Source: Pleurodeles waltl (Eukaryota; Chordata; Amphibia; Caudata; Salamandridae). Taken from it: a stretch of DNA of 64,000 bases. The stretch is from the NCBI RefSeq assembly GCF_031143425.1, contig NC_090446.1, positions 656,415,717-656,479,716 on the forward strand. Reading direction: 5' to 3'. A program made the position numbers and the translations under genes. Shown one piece after another: positions 1 to 11,159 of this stretch. Position 1 is the first letter of the stretch. Each line of letters starts with the position of its first letter. The notes under the pieces are model-generated. The model made no database searches, was not told where the DNA came from, and saw only the letters and a list, made by a program, of their open reading frames with translations.

Positions 1-59
1 ATCGTATTTCCAACAATATGGCATACCCCTTTGTTTTCTCTAGCGTTGGCACTAACATT

Positions 60-700
60 TAGCTGCCTTGCACCAAAGCAGGCACCCTTGCATCATAGTG
101 TTGCAGGGAATGAATGTTTATGTGCAGGAAGGAATACCTTCCTGCACATAAACAGTCAATAATGGCGATTTGTTACTTCTATGTGTGCTACAGAATGCAG
201 CACACATAGAAGTAGTAAATTGTCATTACTTAATGATTGTTTATGTGCAGAAAGGGACAACTTCCTGCACATAAACAATCACTGATGGTGTTTTGCTCTT
301 TGCAGCACACATAGAAAAAGCAAAAATGATGAGAAATAAAAGCATTTCTATTTATTGTGCCATGCTAATGCCACCCCTGGGGTGGGGTTAGTGTTTGGTG
401 GTGCCTCAGATTTGTGATTTCCTCTATATCTGGGGCAGCGTCAAAATGCAATGGGTGTTGCAGTGGACACCAACATCAACACCCATTACATGCCTCTTTC
501 ACGCTAAGTGATGTGTGTAAAAGGGTGAGATTTACAAGGCGGCATTTAGCCACAAAACGTGGCTAAACATTGCCTTGTAGATATGGCGCTGGGCATTGTG
601 CCACAGGAGCATCGCTAAAAGTGACACTCCAGTGGTGCAAGGACCTCATAAATGAGGTCCCAAGTACCACAATACTTGCCAGCACCAGACACAGTAACCC
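60..700. repeat. Hairpin-rich MITE-like repeat, copy A
   Basis: Non-coding sequence built of consecutive imperfect palindromes. One hairpin (arms TTTATGTGCAGGAAG and its complement) lies at 117-153, and a second version lies at 239-276, so the hairpin module is duplicated. Next come a CAGCACACATAGAA motif, a GAGG/CCTC block, a CAATGGGTGTTG hairpin around 449-495 and a GCCACAAAACGTGGC palindrome near 549-565. The same block order recurs at 8225-8545, 30236-30695 and 40016-40572, which identifies a dispersed family. No long frame fits a protein. A non-autonomous DNA transposon is the best reading, but its ends are not cleanly defined here. Confidence 0.6.
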
Positions 701-830
701 TCCCCCCCCTTGCTTAACAGCTTGCTGTCCGCACTTTGGGACACAATACATATTGTTCAATGTCTGAGCTGTCCTAAATGTGTTAGTTTGTCCCCAGGGC
801 TAGTCCGTGGCATCCCTGGGGACAAACTAA

Positions 831-1459
831 GGGGGTCATTCTGACCCTGGCGGTAATTACCGCCATGGCGGAGGTCGGCGGTAGCACCGCCAACAGGCTG
901 GCGGTGCACCGCTGGGCATTCTGACCGCGGCGGTTCAGCCGCGGCCAGAAACGGAAAGTCGGCGGTGTACCGCCGACTTCCCGCTGCCCTTGAGAATCCT
1001 CCATGGCGGCGGAGCGTGCTCCGCCGCCATGGGGATTCTGACACCCCCTACCGCCATCCGGTTCCTGGCGGTTCTCCCGCCAGGAACAGGATGGCGGTAG
1101 GGGGTGCCGCGGGGCCCCTGGGGGCCCCTGCAGTGCCCATGCCAATGGCATGGGCACTGCAGGGGCCCCCGTAAGAGGGCCCCACGAAGAATTTCAGTGT
1201 CTGCTTTGCAGACACTGACATTCGCGACGGGTGCAACTGCACCTGTCGCACCTTCCCACTCCGCCGGCTCCATTCTGAGCCGGCGTCCTCGTGGGAAGGG
1301 TGTTTCCCGCTGGGCTGGCGGGCGGACTTTCGGCGGTCGCCCGCCGGCCCAGTGGGAAAGCCAGAATGACCGCCGCGGTCTTTTGAACGTGGAGCGGTCT
1401 TTCGGCGGGAACCGCTTGGCAGGCGGCGACCGCCGTCCGCCGCGGTCAGAATCACCCCC
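831..1459. mobile_element. Non-autonomous PIF/Harbinger-type MITE, 629 bp
   Basis: The left end reads GGGGGTCATTCTGACC. The right end, reverse complemented, reads GGGGGTGATTCTGACC, a 15/16 match. The element is flanked on both sides by TAA (828-830 and 1460-1462), the 3-bp TWA target duplication typical of PIF/Harbinger. The inside is very GC- and CpG-rich and full of short palindromes such as GCGGTAATTACCGC and a pair of GCCGCCATGG blocks near 1000-1035. It codes for nothing recognisable; the open frames across it are a by-product of its composition. Its GGCGGT/ACCGCC motifs resemble the arms of the autonomous element at 8585-17309, which suggests, but does not prove, mobilisation by a related transposase. 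Confidence 0.85.
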
Positions 1460-1499
1460 TAAGTGTGGACTCAGGTGCCAACACATAGGTTTTTTTCCA

Positions 1500-1990
1500 A
1501 GCCCCTTGCACCATTGTAGTGCCATTTGTTCTCATGCAACTGCGGCATAGAACAGTTCCTACCCCTGCACTGGATTTATATACTGTTGCAGTGGTAGCAT
1601 TGTGCCAGTTTGTAAACCCTTGCGTCACATCATACCTGCACCAGGTATAATGTATGCAAGGGAGGCGTACCCCTGCAAGGAGAACCTTAGAAATGGTGCA
1701 GTGAAATCTACAAGATTGCACTGTATCATTTTAGCATCATTTTTTAACGCCTGGCAGGGGCAGGCGTTAAAGTGATGCTGTGCTTTGTTCTATGGGCTAG
1801 CATCAAAATTCTTGATGCCAGTCCCGCAAAGCACAACAACTGCATTGGAAATTCTGATGCAGCTGCGATAACGAGCACTATGGTGCGCTGTATTATAAAT
1901 ACAGCGCTGCCATGGTGTTATTGGGGGGGTGGAGGGTGGTGCAAGAAAGCTGGTGCATTGGTCATGATGTTTTCTTGTAAATAAAGCCCA
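1500..1990. repeat. Palindrome-rich repeat, unclassified
   Basis: It contains the paired motif TAACGCCTGGC/GGCAGGCGTTA near 1745-1770, a TGGCATCAAG-type inversion near 1796-1820 and a GCGCTGTATTATAAATACAGCGC hairpin near 1885-1910. The last resembles the TTTGTAAATACGGCGC block at 17425-17450. It is probably another MITE family related to the hairpin repeats; its ends are not resolved. Confidence 0.35.
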
Positions 1991-2639
1991 TAGTTGGCAC
2001 AAGGGGCAACTCTCTGAAGGTGTAGTATCCGCAAAGCATAGGAAATGTGGCCTATGCTTGGTCTGATCCATGTATTGCATGTACTTACACACATGTACAC
2101 TTACAAAACATACATTGAACACAGGAAAAGAGAGGAGTGTGTGAAGCATAACCATTCAGAGGCAATACAGCAATCCATGTGCCTAGTAAAATGATTCCCA
2201 ATAGACACCATACACATATACATCTCTATCAGGCCGTGCATCGGAAAAAAACAACGCTTTGCCCCAATATGTGTAGGCGAAAAAATGACGCATGCCTTGT
2301 GCATGTCACAACTTCTCTATTTTGGTTTGCCATGCATCCTCAAAAATCCACAGGTAGGCGTGGAGCATAAAAAAGTGATGCATTGGCTGAAAACATGCTG
2401 CAGCAGCTCAGGAAGTGATGCAATGGTTCAGCCATGTGGCAAACCAGAAACTGCAGTTACTTTTATTTTCTCTTACACTGTCTTTTTGTCTGTGGTTGAG
2501 AGAGATAGTGTGTAGTTTGAGCTGTGTAGACCCGTGCTGTTAGAGGAGTGTTTTGTGCTGTCTTCTGTCTCTGTTGTGTCCCTGGTGTCTGTTTGGTCCT
2601 GTTGTCAGTATTTTGTATTGTTCACCAATGTAGGCAACC
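1991..2639. other. Unassigned sequence
   Basis: AT-rich to mixed sequence with CATG/ATGCA-rich stretches. The short open frames show no motif, signal peptide or membrane pattern I recognise, and I see no gene here. Confidence 0.4.
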
Positions 2640-2900
2640 TTGTGCCATGGTGCTAGGGTACATGGTTTCCAGGGACGAGTGTACATGTCCAGGAAGGGAC
2701 ACCTACCTGCCCATACACAATCATCAATGGTGTTGAGCTTTGTCTAAGCGTGCTGTAGACAGCAGCACATAGGAAGTGCAAACACTTGGATTAATAAGCT
2801 ATTTAATTATCATTGTACCACTGTGACGCTCCCCTAGAGGTGACGTATGACTCTGGTGCATTACCAGCCTTGTATCACGGCCAAGAACATTGTGTCATAG
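2640..2900. repeat. Hairpin-rich MITE-like repeat, partial copy B
   Basis: It repeats the block order of the copy at 60-700: GTCCAGGAAGGGACACCTACCTG, then AATCATCAATGGTGTT, a CAGCACATAGGAAG motif, a CCCCTAGAGG centre and a GCATTACCAGCCTTGTA block. Diverged and shortened. Confidence 0.45.
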
Positions 2901-3939
2901 AAACTCATCAGACATTCTGCTCTTGTGGTTCAGGGTCACATTTGGCTGGCTAATTGTGGGCCATTATGTCAGTGGTTGTCAAATGTCAGGTACAACATGT
3001 CAGCACACATCAAATAAGACATTTCAGAGACAAGGCATGACACAAAGGTATCAGAATACTGTGTGGTCCTGTGCCCACAATGAGTATAGTTGTCAAACAC
3101 TTTCCTGTTAGCACCATGGTGCACATTTCAGCTCATGTGCTGTGTGCAGCCTCAGAATATGTGCACCTTTTCAAAACAAGACCTGCTGCACATGCACATG
3201 TCAACATGTGTTGCCCTGGGTGCTATCCCTTACCGTTAGCAATCCAAGTTTGAGACACCTGAGTGGATAATGTCTCATGTAGATGAGGCAGGTTGTGTTT
3301 GACTCTGTACATAGTCAGAACATGTGGAATGCCAAACACATGTAAATGTCCTACACATGTCTGTAGCAGAAAAAAGGGTATAGTGGTGCGGTGATGGAGA
3401 AAACGTGTATGTGAGTTGTATTTGGCCATGCATGTAATGCCATCTGACTCACAGTCCTTGCTCAGATGACTTTGCAAAATGACAATGGATCCAAGGGCAA
3501 TGGGGAATGCAAAATTGAGATTGATGAGCAATACAACAGATGGCTGTGCCTTGCCATGGTCAGAATGAAACATTTATCATAACCTTAGTCAAGGAAGACA
3601 TGGTAATTCACAGATGTTTTTAGACTGGGCATTGCTAGTGTGTAACACTAGTTTTGGCTTGGTAGCCAGAGCAAAAGTGATATGGAGAAGAAGGGTATTG
3701 AGCAGATGTATGTTCAGTTTGCCTTTCCAGATGTTCTTGTGATATGTGATGTGCATCATGTGGTGGCTGCAGATTGTATTTACATGGCATGCTTGGTGTT
3801 CATTTACTAAATAAGCCTTTGTCTGACATGTATTCTTACATTTTTCTCAGGAGCCATGAGCCAATCCCAGATGTGTGCCTTCAACATGAGGAAGGACAGG
3901 TACAATAACATACACCAAGTGAAGTAAACTTTCAGGACA
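2901..3939. other. Unassigned sequence
   Basis: No gene recognised. The stretch is rich in CACATG/CATGTG words, and the open frames are short and composition-driven. Confidence 0.4.
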
Positions 3940-4260
3940 ATGGGCAAAATGTATGAGCATGAACGGGCATTGGGGTCATGGAGTGCCTTCCCCCAAGGGG
4001 CAGCCGCAAAGCATCAGGACAACTCCACCCAATGGCACCATGGCAAGTCTTGGACCACCAACAGGGGTGGGCCTGCAGAGGCAGGTCCACCTACATCTAC
4101 AGCACTACTGACTGCCCCAGTCCCAGCACAGCAACCAGGACTGGCCTAGTGGGCCGAATTTCAGAAGGACATGCACCAGGAGATGGTGGATTTGAAGCTT
4201 AGGATTACAACGATAAAATACTGTCAGGAGAAGATGATGGGGATGCTACATGCCATTCAG
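3940..4260 (+). pseudogene. Eroded coding remnant, possibly Harbinger-associated
   Basis: One frame stays open from 3940 for 69 codons, meets TAG at 4147-4149, then continues in the same frame through a segment with HQEMVDLKLRI and QEKMMGMLHAIQAAF. That second part has the heptad pattern of an amphipathic helix. A helical tail after a Pro/Ser/Thr-rich linker is also seen in the Myb-like gene at 9873-10697, so a decayed accessory protein of a Harbinger element is possible. I recognise no Myb motif here and the assignment is weak. Composition is more GC-rich than the AT-rich flank that follows. Confidence 0.3.
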
Positions 4261-4512
4261 GCTGCGTTTGCGAGCCCTGAAAAGATGACTGGCCTATTTT
4301 GTTTTACATCGCTTGCCCTTGTATATAGTTGTTTTATTGTGGGGATTTTTAGCTAGTTAGTGTTAGGTAAGTTAGTGTTGTGTGGGTACGTTTTAGGACA
4401 TAGTCGTTTTTTTTTTTATTGGCTGGTTCCTTTTTTGGGATTTCTGTGTTTTTTTAGGGGTGGATTATTTTTTAGGGGTTTCCTTTTATTGGGTGGTTTT
4501 AGATTTAGAAAA

Positions 4513-4547
4513 CTATATAAATATATATATATACATATATATATATA

Positions 4548-4617
<70 letters not shown>

Positions 4618-4619
4618 TT
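4513..4619. repeat. (TA)n microsatellite
   Basis: About 105 bp of alternating TA with a few C and G interruptions. The Ile/Tyr-rich frames in it are artefacts of the repeat. Confidence 0.95.
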
Positions 4620-5831
4620 ATCTCCTTTTTGTTTTTGTTTAGGCATAGATGTTTAGTTAGTTTCTGTATAGTTGCTGTTGTCCTTGTCTACCAATTTAAG
4701 AGGAGTGGGGGGTCGATGTATGTCTTGTGGCATTAAATGTTTAGGATAAATTAAGATTGGTTAAGTTGGTGGTAGATAGTATAGGATTAGGTAGTATAGG
4801 TTAGGATAGTTGAGTTAGGTAGTTGTAGTTAAGTGTCCTTATTCTTATTAAATGTGTTGTTTCCTAGCTAATGGTCTCCATCAGGAGTTCTGCCTTGGAT
4901 TTCACATGTCTCCACAGGTTGTGTTAGATACATGCCTTACATGCCTTTTGCTTTGCATGCAGTATTTGAGATGTATGACAAGATGTCTTGCCTGTGGGCA
5001 AGTCAGTGTCATGTTGGCAATGGGATCCCATCATTCATCTACAGACAGCATCGATGAATGTAGGTGCCTATCTGGATGTTAAGTGATACACATCCCAAAA
5101 CAGGTGTTCATGTACATTTTCTCTGTGTTGGTAAGTCATGGGGCAGGCATTTGTGTAATGCTGTTGTCATAGCACTCATCCTATATTGTGGATTTGTTAC
5201 TCACACGTATGCTTGCCACTCACTGACTTGAACTAGCAACATTTGGTTGTCACATCAATGTGTGATTTCTTCTACTGTCCTTGCTTAGACCAGCCACTTG
5301 TGATATGAGTTACATCAGCTATCACAATGGTTGCATGATACCCGTTACATTAAATGCAGTCCAAAAATAAGGTTTTTTCATCAATGCACACATAACATCC
5401 TCCAAGTATGTTCAACCAACCTGTGTGGCTTTTTTGCTGATTGCAATCCAAAGATATTCCTTTGGTGAGCAGTCAGTGTACTAGCTTCACACAATCTAAC
5501 ATACTCATGCTGTTCCTGCTTCAGACACCCATACAACACCAAAGTTATAGTAAGTGATGTTATTCATATGTGTTAATTGAAGTGCAGTGCTGATGTACAT
5601 TCCAGGAGACAACAACCCCAAAAAATGTGTGTAGCCATTGGGTGTCCAGACAGAATCCATACGGGTAGACATGTCATGGGACATGTGTAGAAGAGGAGTT
5701 CTTTAGTGAGGAGGAGGACCACATTGTCATCAGGGAAGATTGACCACAATGCCAGTCCGCATATGGGAGAGCTCAAGAGTGGGAGGTTCCATTAGAAGAC
5801 AGTGCCAGGTGTTTTGATGCTGGCATGGTCT
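4620..5831. other. Unassigned sequence
   Basis: T- and GT-rich at the start, with repeats of the TTAGGTAG/TAGGATAG type near 4735-4830. Then mixed sequence. No gene recognised. Confidence 0.4.
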
Positions 5832-6476
5832 TTAGCACAGAACAAAGGAGAAAGGGGTTATGTCCCACAGAGAAAAGCTACTGGCAGTTTTCCTGGTGAA
5901 AGATGTTCCTTCCACATCTTCATCCTCTGATGTATGTGGTGCCTCCTGTGACTGGGGTGTTGTAGGTGCTGAATTAGTGGAAGGCACACACACATCAGGG
6001 ACTGAATATGTGGATACTGTATCCAAGGCAGATGTCATTTGTGGGAATGCTTGAGGCAGCATAGTAGCAAGAAGGACCTGCAGGGTATGCAACAGTGCAG
6101 CAACATCACTGTGAAGGACACCCAAAGTGGCAATGAAGGAGTCCTTCTTCCACTCCATAGACTCCAGGACATTTTGTATTTCCCTTAGCCTGTTGGTAAC
6201 ATCGCTGGTGACACTGGGGCTGGGCATTTGCTCGTTCCTCAGCCTCATGACACCAGCGATGTCAGCCAGGGACTGCTACCTCCGTTTTTTTAAATGCAGA
6301 TCCTGGGTCCTGGGAGTCCAGGGCTGTGTTGAGCTGGCAGGTGTCGAATGTTGGATGATGGGTGGTTCATGCGGAGAGCCCGCAACACTGTCTAGCCTCC
6401 TTGTAACCGGAGATGGTGTCTGTATGGCACCTAGGATTTCCTGGAGCTGGTCATCCACATAATCAAAGAGGTCCAA
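5832..6476 (-). pseudogene. Decayed helical C-terminal domain of a Myb-like/Harbinger accessory protein
   Basis: Two open segments (6476-6276 and 6248-5832) lie in the same frame and are separated by a stop just after a basic HLKKRR stretch. The downstream part reads as a linker, then a helical block (VTNRLREIQNVLESMEWKK, followed by a LLHTLQVLLATMLPQAF stretch), then an acidic Ser/Glu-rich tail (HTSEDEDVEG). This layout of helical oligomerisation region plus low-complexity tail parallels the C-terminal part of the Myb-like gene at 9873-10697. The N-terminal Myb domain is not visible. It is probably a relic of a further Harbinger element in the first 8.5 kb. Family is inference. Confidence 0.4.
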
Positions 6477-8224
6477 GGCAGGCAGATGGGCGGGAGGTAT
6501 GGTGTCATCCTCTGCAATGAAACAGAGGTAAGTTAATGTTGAGCTCTGCTAGATGTTGACATGAGTGTTCAGGTTTACAAGCAAGGTTTTCAAGTGAGCA
6601 CTTTTAAGGCCTGATTGACTGAGCAACTGTATAGAACTTGATGCTCCAGTGGCACAGTGTGCAGGCCCCTGATTTACAAGACCACACAACGTCAACTTGT
6701 GTAGCTTGTCATGGCCCTGTAATTCTGTACCCCTTTACACTGCATACAGGGTGAGTTCCTTGGGTGTTGCTGTGTTTGTATCCCCCGCAACCCCCAAGGA
6801 ATGCAAAGGAATGTGACTTATTTCCAAGTTTGGATATCTGGAGATGCGTCACATTCCTCCCCAATCTGAGGGGTGACATTGCAGTGGAACAACGCAGAGA
6901 TTTGACACGCTTTTCCCATTTCTTCCAAATTCAATGTTTTCTGAATTCTGCAGCACAAATCGAAAGTATAAGATGACATCATGATTGTTCAAGTTCAAGG
7001 AAGTGTCCCTTTCACCAAATGTGCACTAATCCCTGCAACATAGGCACCCTTACACAGTGGTGCAAGTGTACCTGTGTTGGTGCAAAGAAGCAGTGTTTAG
7101 ACCATCACAGAGGAAAGTAAAGATATGTGTTGCATTTTTGTGAAGACAACACATCTCTGCACTTTCCAAATGTTACAGCGCAGACTGGAAAGCTGGGGTG
7201 CAGCACCATGTTGCATCTTTTACTCATACATGGGGCTTGGAGTTGGACAGTGATGTGTAGTGCCCTTTTGGACATGGGTATTGATGAACATTTTCTCAAA
7301 ATGTACATTGCTAATTTATTGTTGTCACCAGCACTGTGTGCCTGCTCTGAGGGAATGGGCTTCTGTCTTACTGTGTAGTTTACTTCACTTACATTTCTCC
7401 CATGACATCCCGGTGAGAGTTGCCTATCTGAAGAATGTCACACATTATACGACTCAGGTCCATGCCATTGTTTGTGTTCAGACCTCCTCAGGTTACCCAC
7501 TTTTGGTTCCTGGTACACAGGTGTCACAGTGATCCTATCAAACTCATACATTCATTCACACATGCCTACAAAAGGTTGATCATGCATGTCTATATCCAGT
7601 GGTATTACAGGATAAGTTGCTTTAGACAGCAATTTTTGGCTCCTCACCCCACATTGTAGTGGTGTTGTGATTGGTGGCAAATCCCTACATCCGAAACCCA
7701 AATCAGTGGGCCAACCACTTCAGCATGAGTTTCTCCCTGGATCCCATGATTTGTGGTGGTTTGGTGTTTCTTGGTGTAGCTTTGTCGAATCCCTGTTTGA
7801 CCTTCTCCAAATTGTACATGTGGCACCATGAGACATTGTTGCTTCATACTTCTTCCTGGCATATGCCACATGCTCCCTCCAGTTCACTTTAAATTAAGAT
7901 TGTAGTCCCACAAATGGGCTTTTCTGTGCTGTCCCTTCTTAGGTGTGGCACCAGCATTGCCCAGCCAGACTCAGTAGCAGTTATGTATTTCTAGAGGTAC
8001 CATGCGGAACACATGCCCATTCCCACCTCCCCAGTATGCAATGACTCCCTGTTCAAACCAAATGTCATTTTGCCATGAAGAGTCAGCACCTACCATGCAG
8101 AGCAGTAGCCATGTGCCACCATCCCCACACATAAACCTTAGTTTATACACACAAGGTCAAGTGTTGTGCATTTCTCACATCACTCACCTTCCAATTATTT
8201 GGGTTGAGTTCCTGTGGTACCGTC
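6477..8224. other. Unassigned sequence with possible MITE relics
   Basis: A segment at about 6600-6990 has CTGATTTACAAGACC and AATGTGACTTATTTCC-type blocks loosely like the hairpin MITE family. The rest is mixed sequence with many short frames and no recognisable protein. Confidence 0.35.
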
Positions 8225-8545
8225 CATGGCAGCTGATACCTGTGTGCTATCTAGTGCCAATAAAGGCAGATTTGCACCATGATGCCTGTGTTGTGGAGCT
8301 GGTTATTTTTGTGCAGTGAGGGACACCTTCCTGCACAAAAAGATGATCACAAGATGTGTTTTCCTCTTTCTATGAGTGCTGCATTCCCCAGCACACGTAG
8401 GAAGAGGTTAAACATGGGAAGTAATGAAATTAATTCTCCCCGTTACATCCTACATCTGAGGTGGCGTGGGACTTTGATGCATTCCCAGTCTTGTAAATCT
8501 GGGAGTGCGTCAAATTCCTTTGGGTTCCATGGGTGTTACATGTGA
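8225..8545. repeat. Hairpin-rich MITE-like repeat, copy C
   Basis: Contains TTTTTGTGCAGTGAGGG paired with CCTTCCTGCACAAAAA, then TTCCTCTTTCTATGAG, CCCAGCACACGTAGGAAGAGG, a CATCCTACATCTGAGG block and TTGTAAATCTGGGAGTGCGT. The order matches the copies at 60-700, 30236-30695 and 40016-40572. It stops about 40 bp before the Harbinger left end. Confidence 0.6.
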
Positions 8546-8584
8546 ACACCCCAAGCAACACTCATTGAATGTCCATCTGACTCA

Positions 8585-8680
8585 GGCCCTCATTACAACA
8601 TTGGTGGTAAATCCCGCTTACCGCCGTGCAGAAGACCGCCAACACACTGCTGCTGCGGCGGAATTCCGCTACCGCTATTA
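8585..8680. repeat. Left terminal arm of the Harbinger element
   Basis: The terminal motif GGCCCTCATTACAAC is followed by ACCGCC/GGCGG words and CTATTACGACCC. The CGTAAT/ATTACG motif and GCGGT words recur in opposite orientation at 17240-17309. The exact inverted match is imperfect. Confidence 0.5.
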
Positions 8681-9009
8681 CGACCCACAGATCGGAATAT
8701 GCCAAAATCCAGATACCCACAAAAGTCCGCCACACCAAAGGTCAGTGATAAACTGGCGATAACAAAACCTCCACCGTCACGCCAACAGGAATACGCCCAC
8801 ACTATCATGACCCACGAATCCACGCAGCGGTCTTTCAACCGCGGTATTCCATTGGCGGTACACACCGCCGTGCTCAAAATACACACACATATACAAAACA
8901 CAACCACATTGGACAAATCGAAATACACACACCTGATACACATACACACACCACTCCCACACACCCAATCCAATATAAAACACACACCCACATCACCCAC
9001 AAACCCTTA

Positions 9010-9183
9010 AGACCAGAATTGTGATAGAAGGCCGGAGAGAGACACCACCAAACACAACACTAGCATCCACAGGCACACAACATCATCACTCACATAACAT
9101 CCACGCACCTCAGACAACACACACAAACACATCCCCTCACACATCACAACCTACACCACCTCACACATCACCCACACCACATC
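9010..9183. other. CA-rich 5' region of the first Myb-like gene
   Basis: A low-complexity ACACAC/CATCAC tract leads directly to the ATG at 9184. It may be the 5' leader of the gene. No TATA box or other promoter element stands out. Confidence 0.35.
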
Positions 9184-9531
9184 ATGGCACCTCAACGACA
9201 CCCCAGGTTCTCTGAGGAGGAGCTCAGGGTCATGGTGGAGGAAATCATCCGGGTAGAGCCACAGCTATTCGGATCACCGGTGCAACACACCTCCATTGCT
9301 AGGAAGATTGAGCTATGGCGCAGGGTCAACACAGTGGGACAGCACCCCGGAACACGGGATGACATCAGGAAGAGGTGGACCGACCTACGGGGGAAGGTAC
9401 GTTCAGTGGTCTCCAGACACCAGATTGAAGTACAGAGGACTGGCGGTGGACCCCCACCTCCTTCCCCACAACTTACAACATGGGAGGAGCAAGTCTTGGC
9501 AATACTGCATCCTGAGGGCCTCGAGGAGTAG
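9184..9531 (+). CDS. Myb/SANT-like DNA-binding protein of Harbinger element, exon 1
   Basis: A 115-codon frame starts at ATG 9184 and ends at TAG 9529-9531. It shows the Myb/SANT-like arrangement of Harbinger second proteins: an opening RFSEEELRVMVEEI helix, a central IARKIELWRRV helix, and the third-helix signature DIRKRWTDLRGKVR near residues 60-73. A Gly/Pro linker follows. The protein would bind DNA, probably the transposon ends, and partner the DDE transposase in the nucleus. The frame is intact across the Myb-like domain. A splice donor (GGTAAGG, about 9550) lies shortly after the stop and a good acceptor sits at 9858-9872. The TAG may therefore be a mutation in a longer exon, or the true end of a short isoform. 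Confidence 0.75.
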   Translation: MAPQRHPRFSEEELRVMVEEIIRVEPQLFGSPVQHTSIARKIELWRRVNTVGQHPGTRDDIRKRWTDLRGKVRSVVSRHQIEVQRTGGGPPPPSPQLTTWEEQVLAILHPEGLEE

Positions 9532-9872
9532 CAGGAGTAATGGACTCTGGTAAGGCAACTCTTAACTATAATATCCCCCACCCTACCTGCATGCCATCAC
9601 ATACCCCCACCCTCACCCTCCCCCATCCCTCCAACACCTCACATATGTCCCCCTATCACAACCCACACATCCCAACACCAAGCCCTGCATGCAACACCAA
9701 AGCATGGAGACCCATCACCAAAGCATGTCCACAACAGATACCCACACAGACCCCAAACCAAATATCATACAAGGACCTAGACAAGAATGAAAGCACTGGA
9801 GTACAGGGTCACTCACCCATTGCACACAATGGCACACACAGATGTAATAATTATGCCTTTACACCCCTGCAG

Positions 9873-10697
9873 GACCCCTACCCAACGTCACCGGATAGGA
9901 GGTTCCAGACATGTCCAGTCCCCCCCACAGAACAGGCCCACAGTGATGAGAGCAGCTCTGCACAACTGGATCAAGATGACCAGCCCGACCCATCTGGGAC
10001 CTCGGGACAGTCGGTTCCCCTGACACTGGCACAAGCCACCACAGAGCCTCCCCCCTCAGGAAACACCAGCACAGCACCCATCCAGCGGGCCCATCCCTCT
10101 GTCCCCAGGACACGTCAAGCAGCCGTGTGTCCACCACTACAGGGAACCCAGGCAAACCCACCACCCCAAGAAAATCAGGGACCTGGGGGCAGTGGCAGTG
10201 GGCACACGGTTCAGGGGACAGAGGAACAGGAAAACAGGGGAACTGGGAGGACTGCTGTGCGACAGCAGGAGGACAGGCACAGGGAACCCACTCTCCACAA
10301 GGCCCTCTCCAACATCATGGGAGCGTACCATCATTCCAAGGAGACGATGGCAACGGTACTGGCCAACTTTCGGAAGACCCAGCCGCTGCAGGAGGAACAC
10401 TATCTGGGGATCAGGGAGGAACTCAAGTCCATCAACACCACCCTGATCACCATTGTAGGGGTGCTGCAGGACCTTGTCAGCACCAGGAGGGACACTGTGG
10501 CACAACAAGGGGCCCCTGACAATAGCCTGGATGGTGAACAGCCCACCACCTCCGCCGGCGCTAGTGGGCAGGAGGCACCGCCACAGGACCACGACACCAG
10601 CACCCCACCCCCTGCAGATGGAGAGCTACCCCACAAACGGTCCCTGAGATCCAGGAACAAGACAGAGAACATTGCCAAGACCCCCGCCAGGAAATGA
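9873..10697 (+). CDS. C-terminal part of the first Harbinger Myb-like protein (putative exon 2)
   Basis: The upstream frame is open from 9540, but 9540-9872 is C-rich and ends in a pyrimidine-rich acceptor (TTTACACCCCTGCAG), so coding probably starts at 9873. The product has a long Pro/Ser/Thr/Gln-rich disordered linker. It then has a predicted helical block (HKALSNIMGAYHHSKETMA, then KTQPLQEEHYLGIREELKS, then VGVLQDLVS) and a basic tail (KRSLRSRNK, KTPARK) that could be a nuclear localisation signal. No enzyme motif is present. It ends at TGA 10695-10697. The helical block is a likely oligomerisation or transposase-contact region (inference). It converges on the transposase gene that starts near 12351 on the other strand. 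Confidence 0.55.
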   Translation, partial: DPYPTSPDRRFQTCPVPPTEQAHSDESSSAQLDQDDQPDPSGTSGQSVPLTLAQATTEPPPSGNTSTAPIQRAHPSVPRTRQAAVCPPLQGTQANPPPQENQGPGGSGSGHTVQGTEEQENRGTGRTAVRQQEDRHREPTLHKALSNIMGAYHHSKETMATVLANFRKTQPLQEEHYLGIREELKSINTTLITIVGVLQDLVSTRRDTVAQQGAPDNSLDGEQPTTSAGASGQEAPPQDHDTSTPPPADGELPHKRSLRSRNKTENIAKTPARK

Positions 10698-11159
10698 GAC
10701 CCCCCTGAATGTCATTCTTCTGTCCCACTTTGTCACCCTGTCCATCCTTCAACTGCCCTTGCTCCACTTCCTATGCCCCTTTGGACAATGCACCTGTGAA
10801 ACAAATAGACTGGACTCTGCCATGGACATTCCTCCACCATCACCCCTGACCATTTTACAACCCCCAATTTTACAACACATCAATCACAAAACAATCTGTA
10901 GTCAGTCTGTGTTTTCACAAATCTGTAAGTGCAATAACTATGGAATATAGCAATGTCAATTTAAATGTCAACATACCGATGTAACACAGCTCTAGCCCAT
11001 GGGGAAATATAGCAGAGGTCCCGAAGTGGGACCCACATCTGTTAAATGAAAGGGCACAGTGACAAGTCAGGGTCCATACACTGGGTGAAAATGAAAGACT
11101 TATGATAGGTCAAACAATAGTATGAGATGTGGGAGGCAGTGATATCTTCTTACCTGTGT
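10698..11159. other. Convergent intergenic region
   Basis: The space between the 3' ends of the Myb-like gene (+) and the transposase gene (-). C/T-rich at first, then mixed. No clear polyadenylation signal stands out and no gene is seen. Confidence 0.4.

Noticed and set aside
935..1550. Long open frames of 124-196 codons on both strands in 783-1550
   Set aside because: They cover the palindromic GC-rich MITE, overlap each other on both strands, and show only Arg/Pro/Gly-rich composition with no domain.
4416..4646. Ile/Tyr-rich membrane-like peptides on both strands
   Set aside because: Translation of a TA microsatellite.
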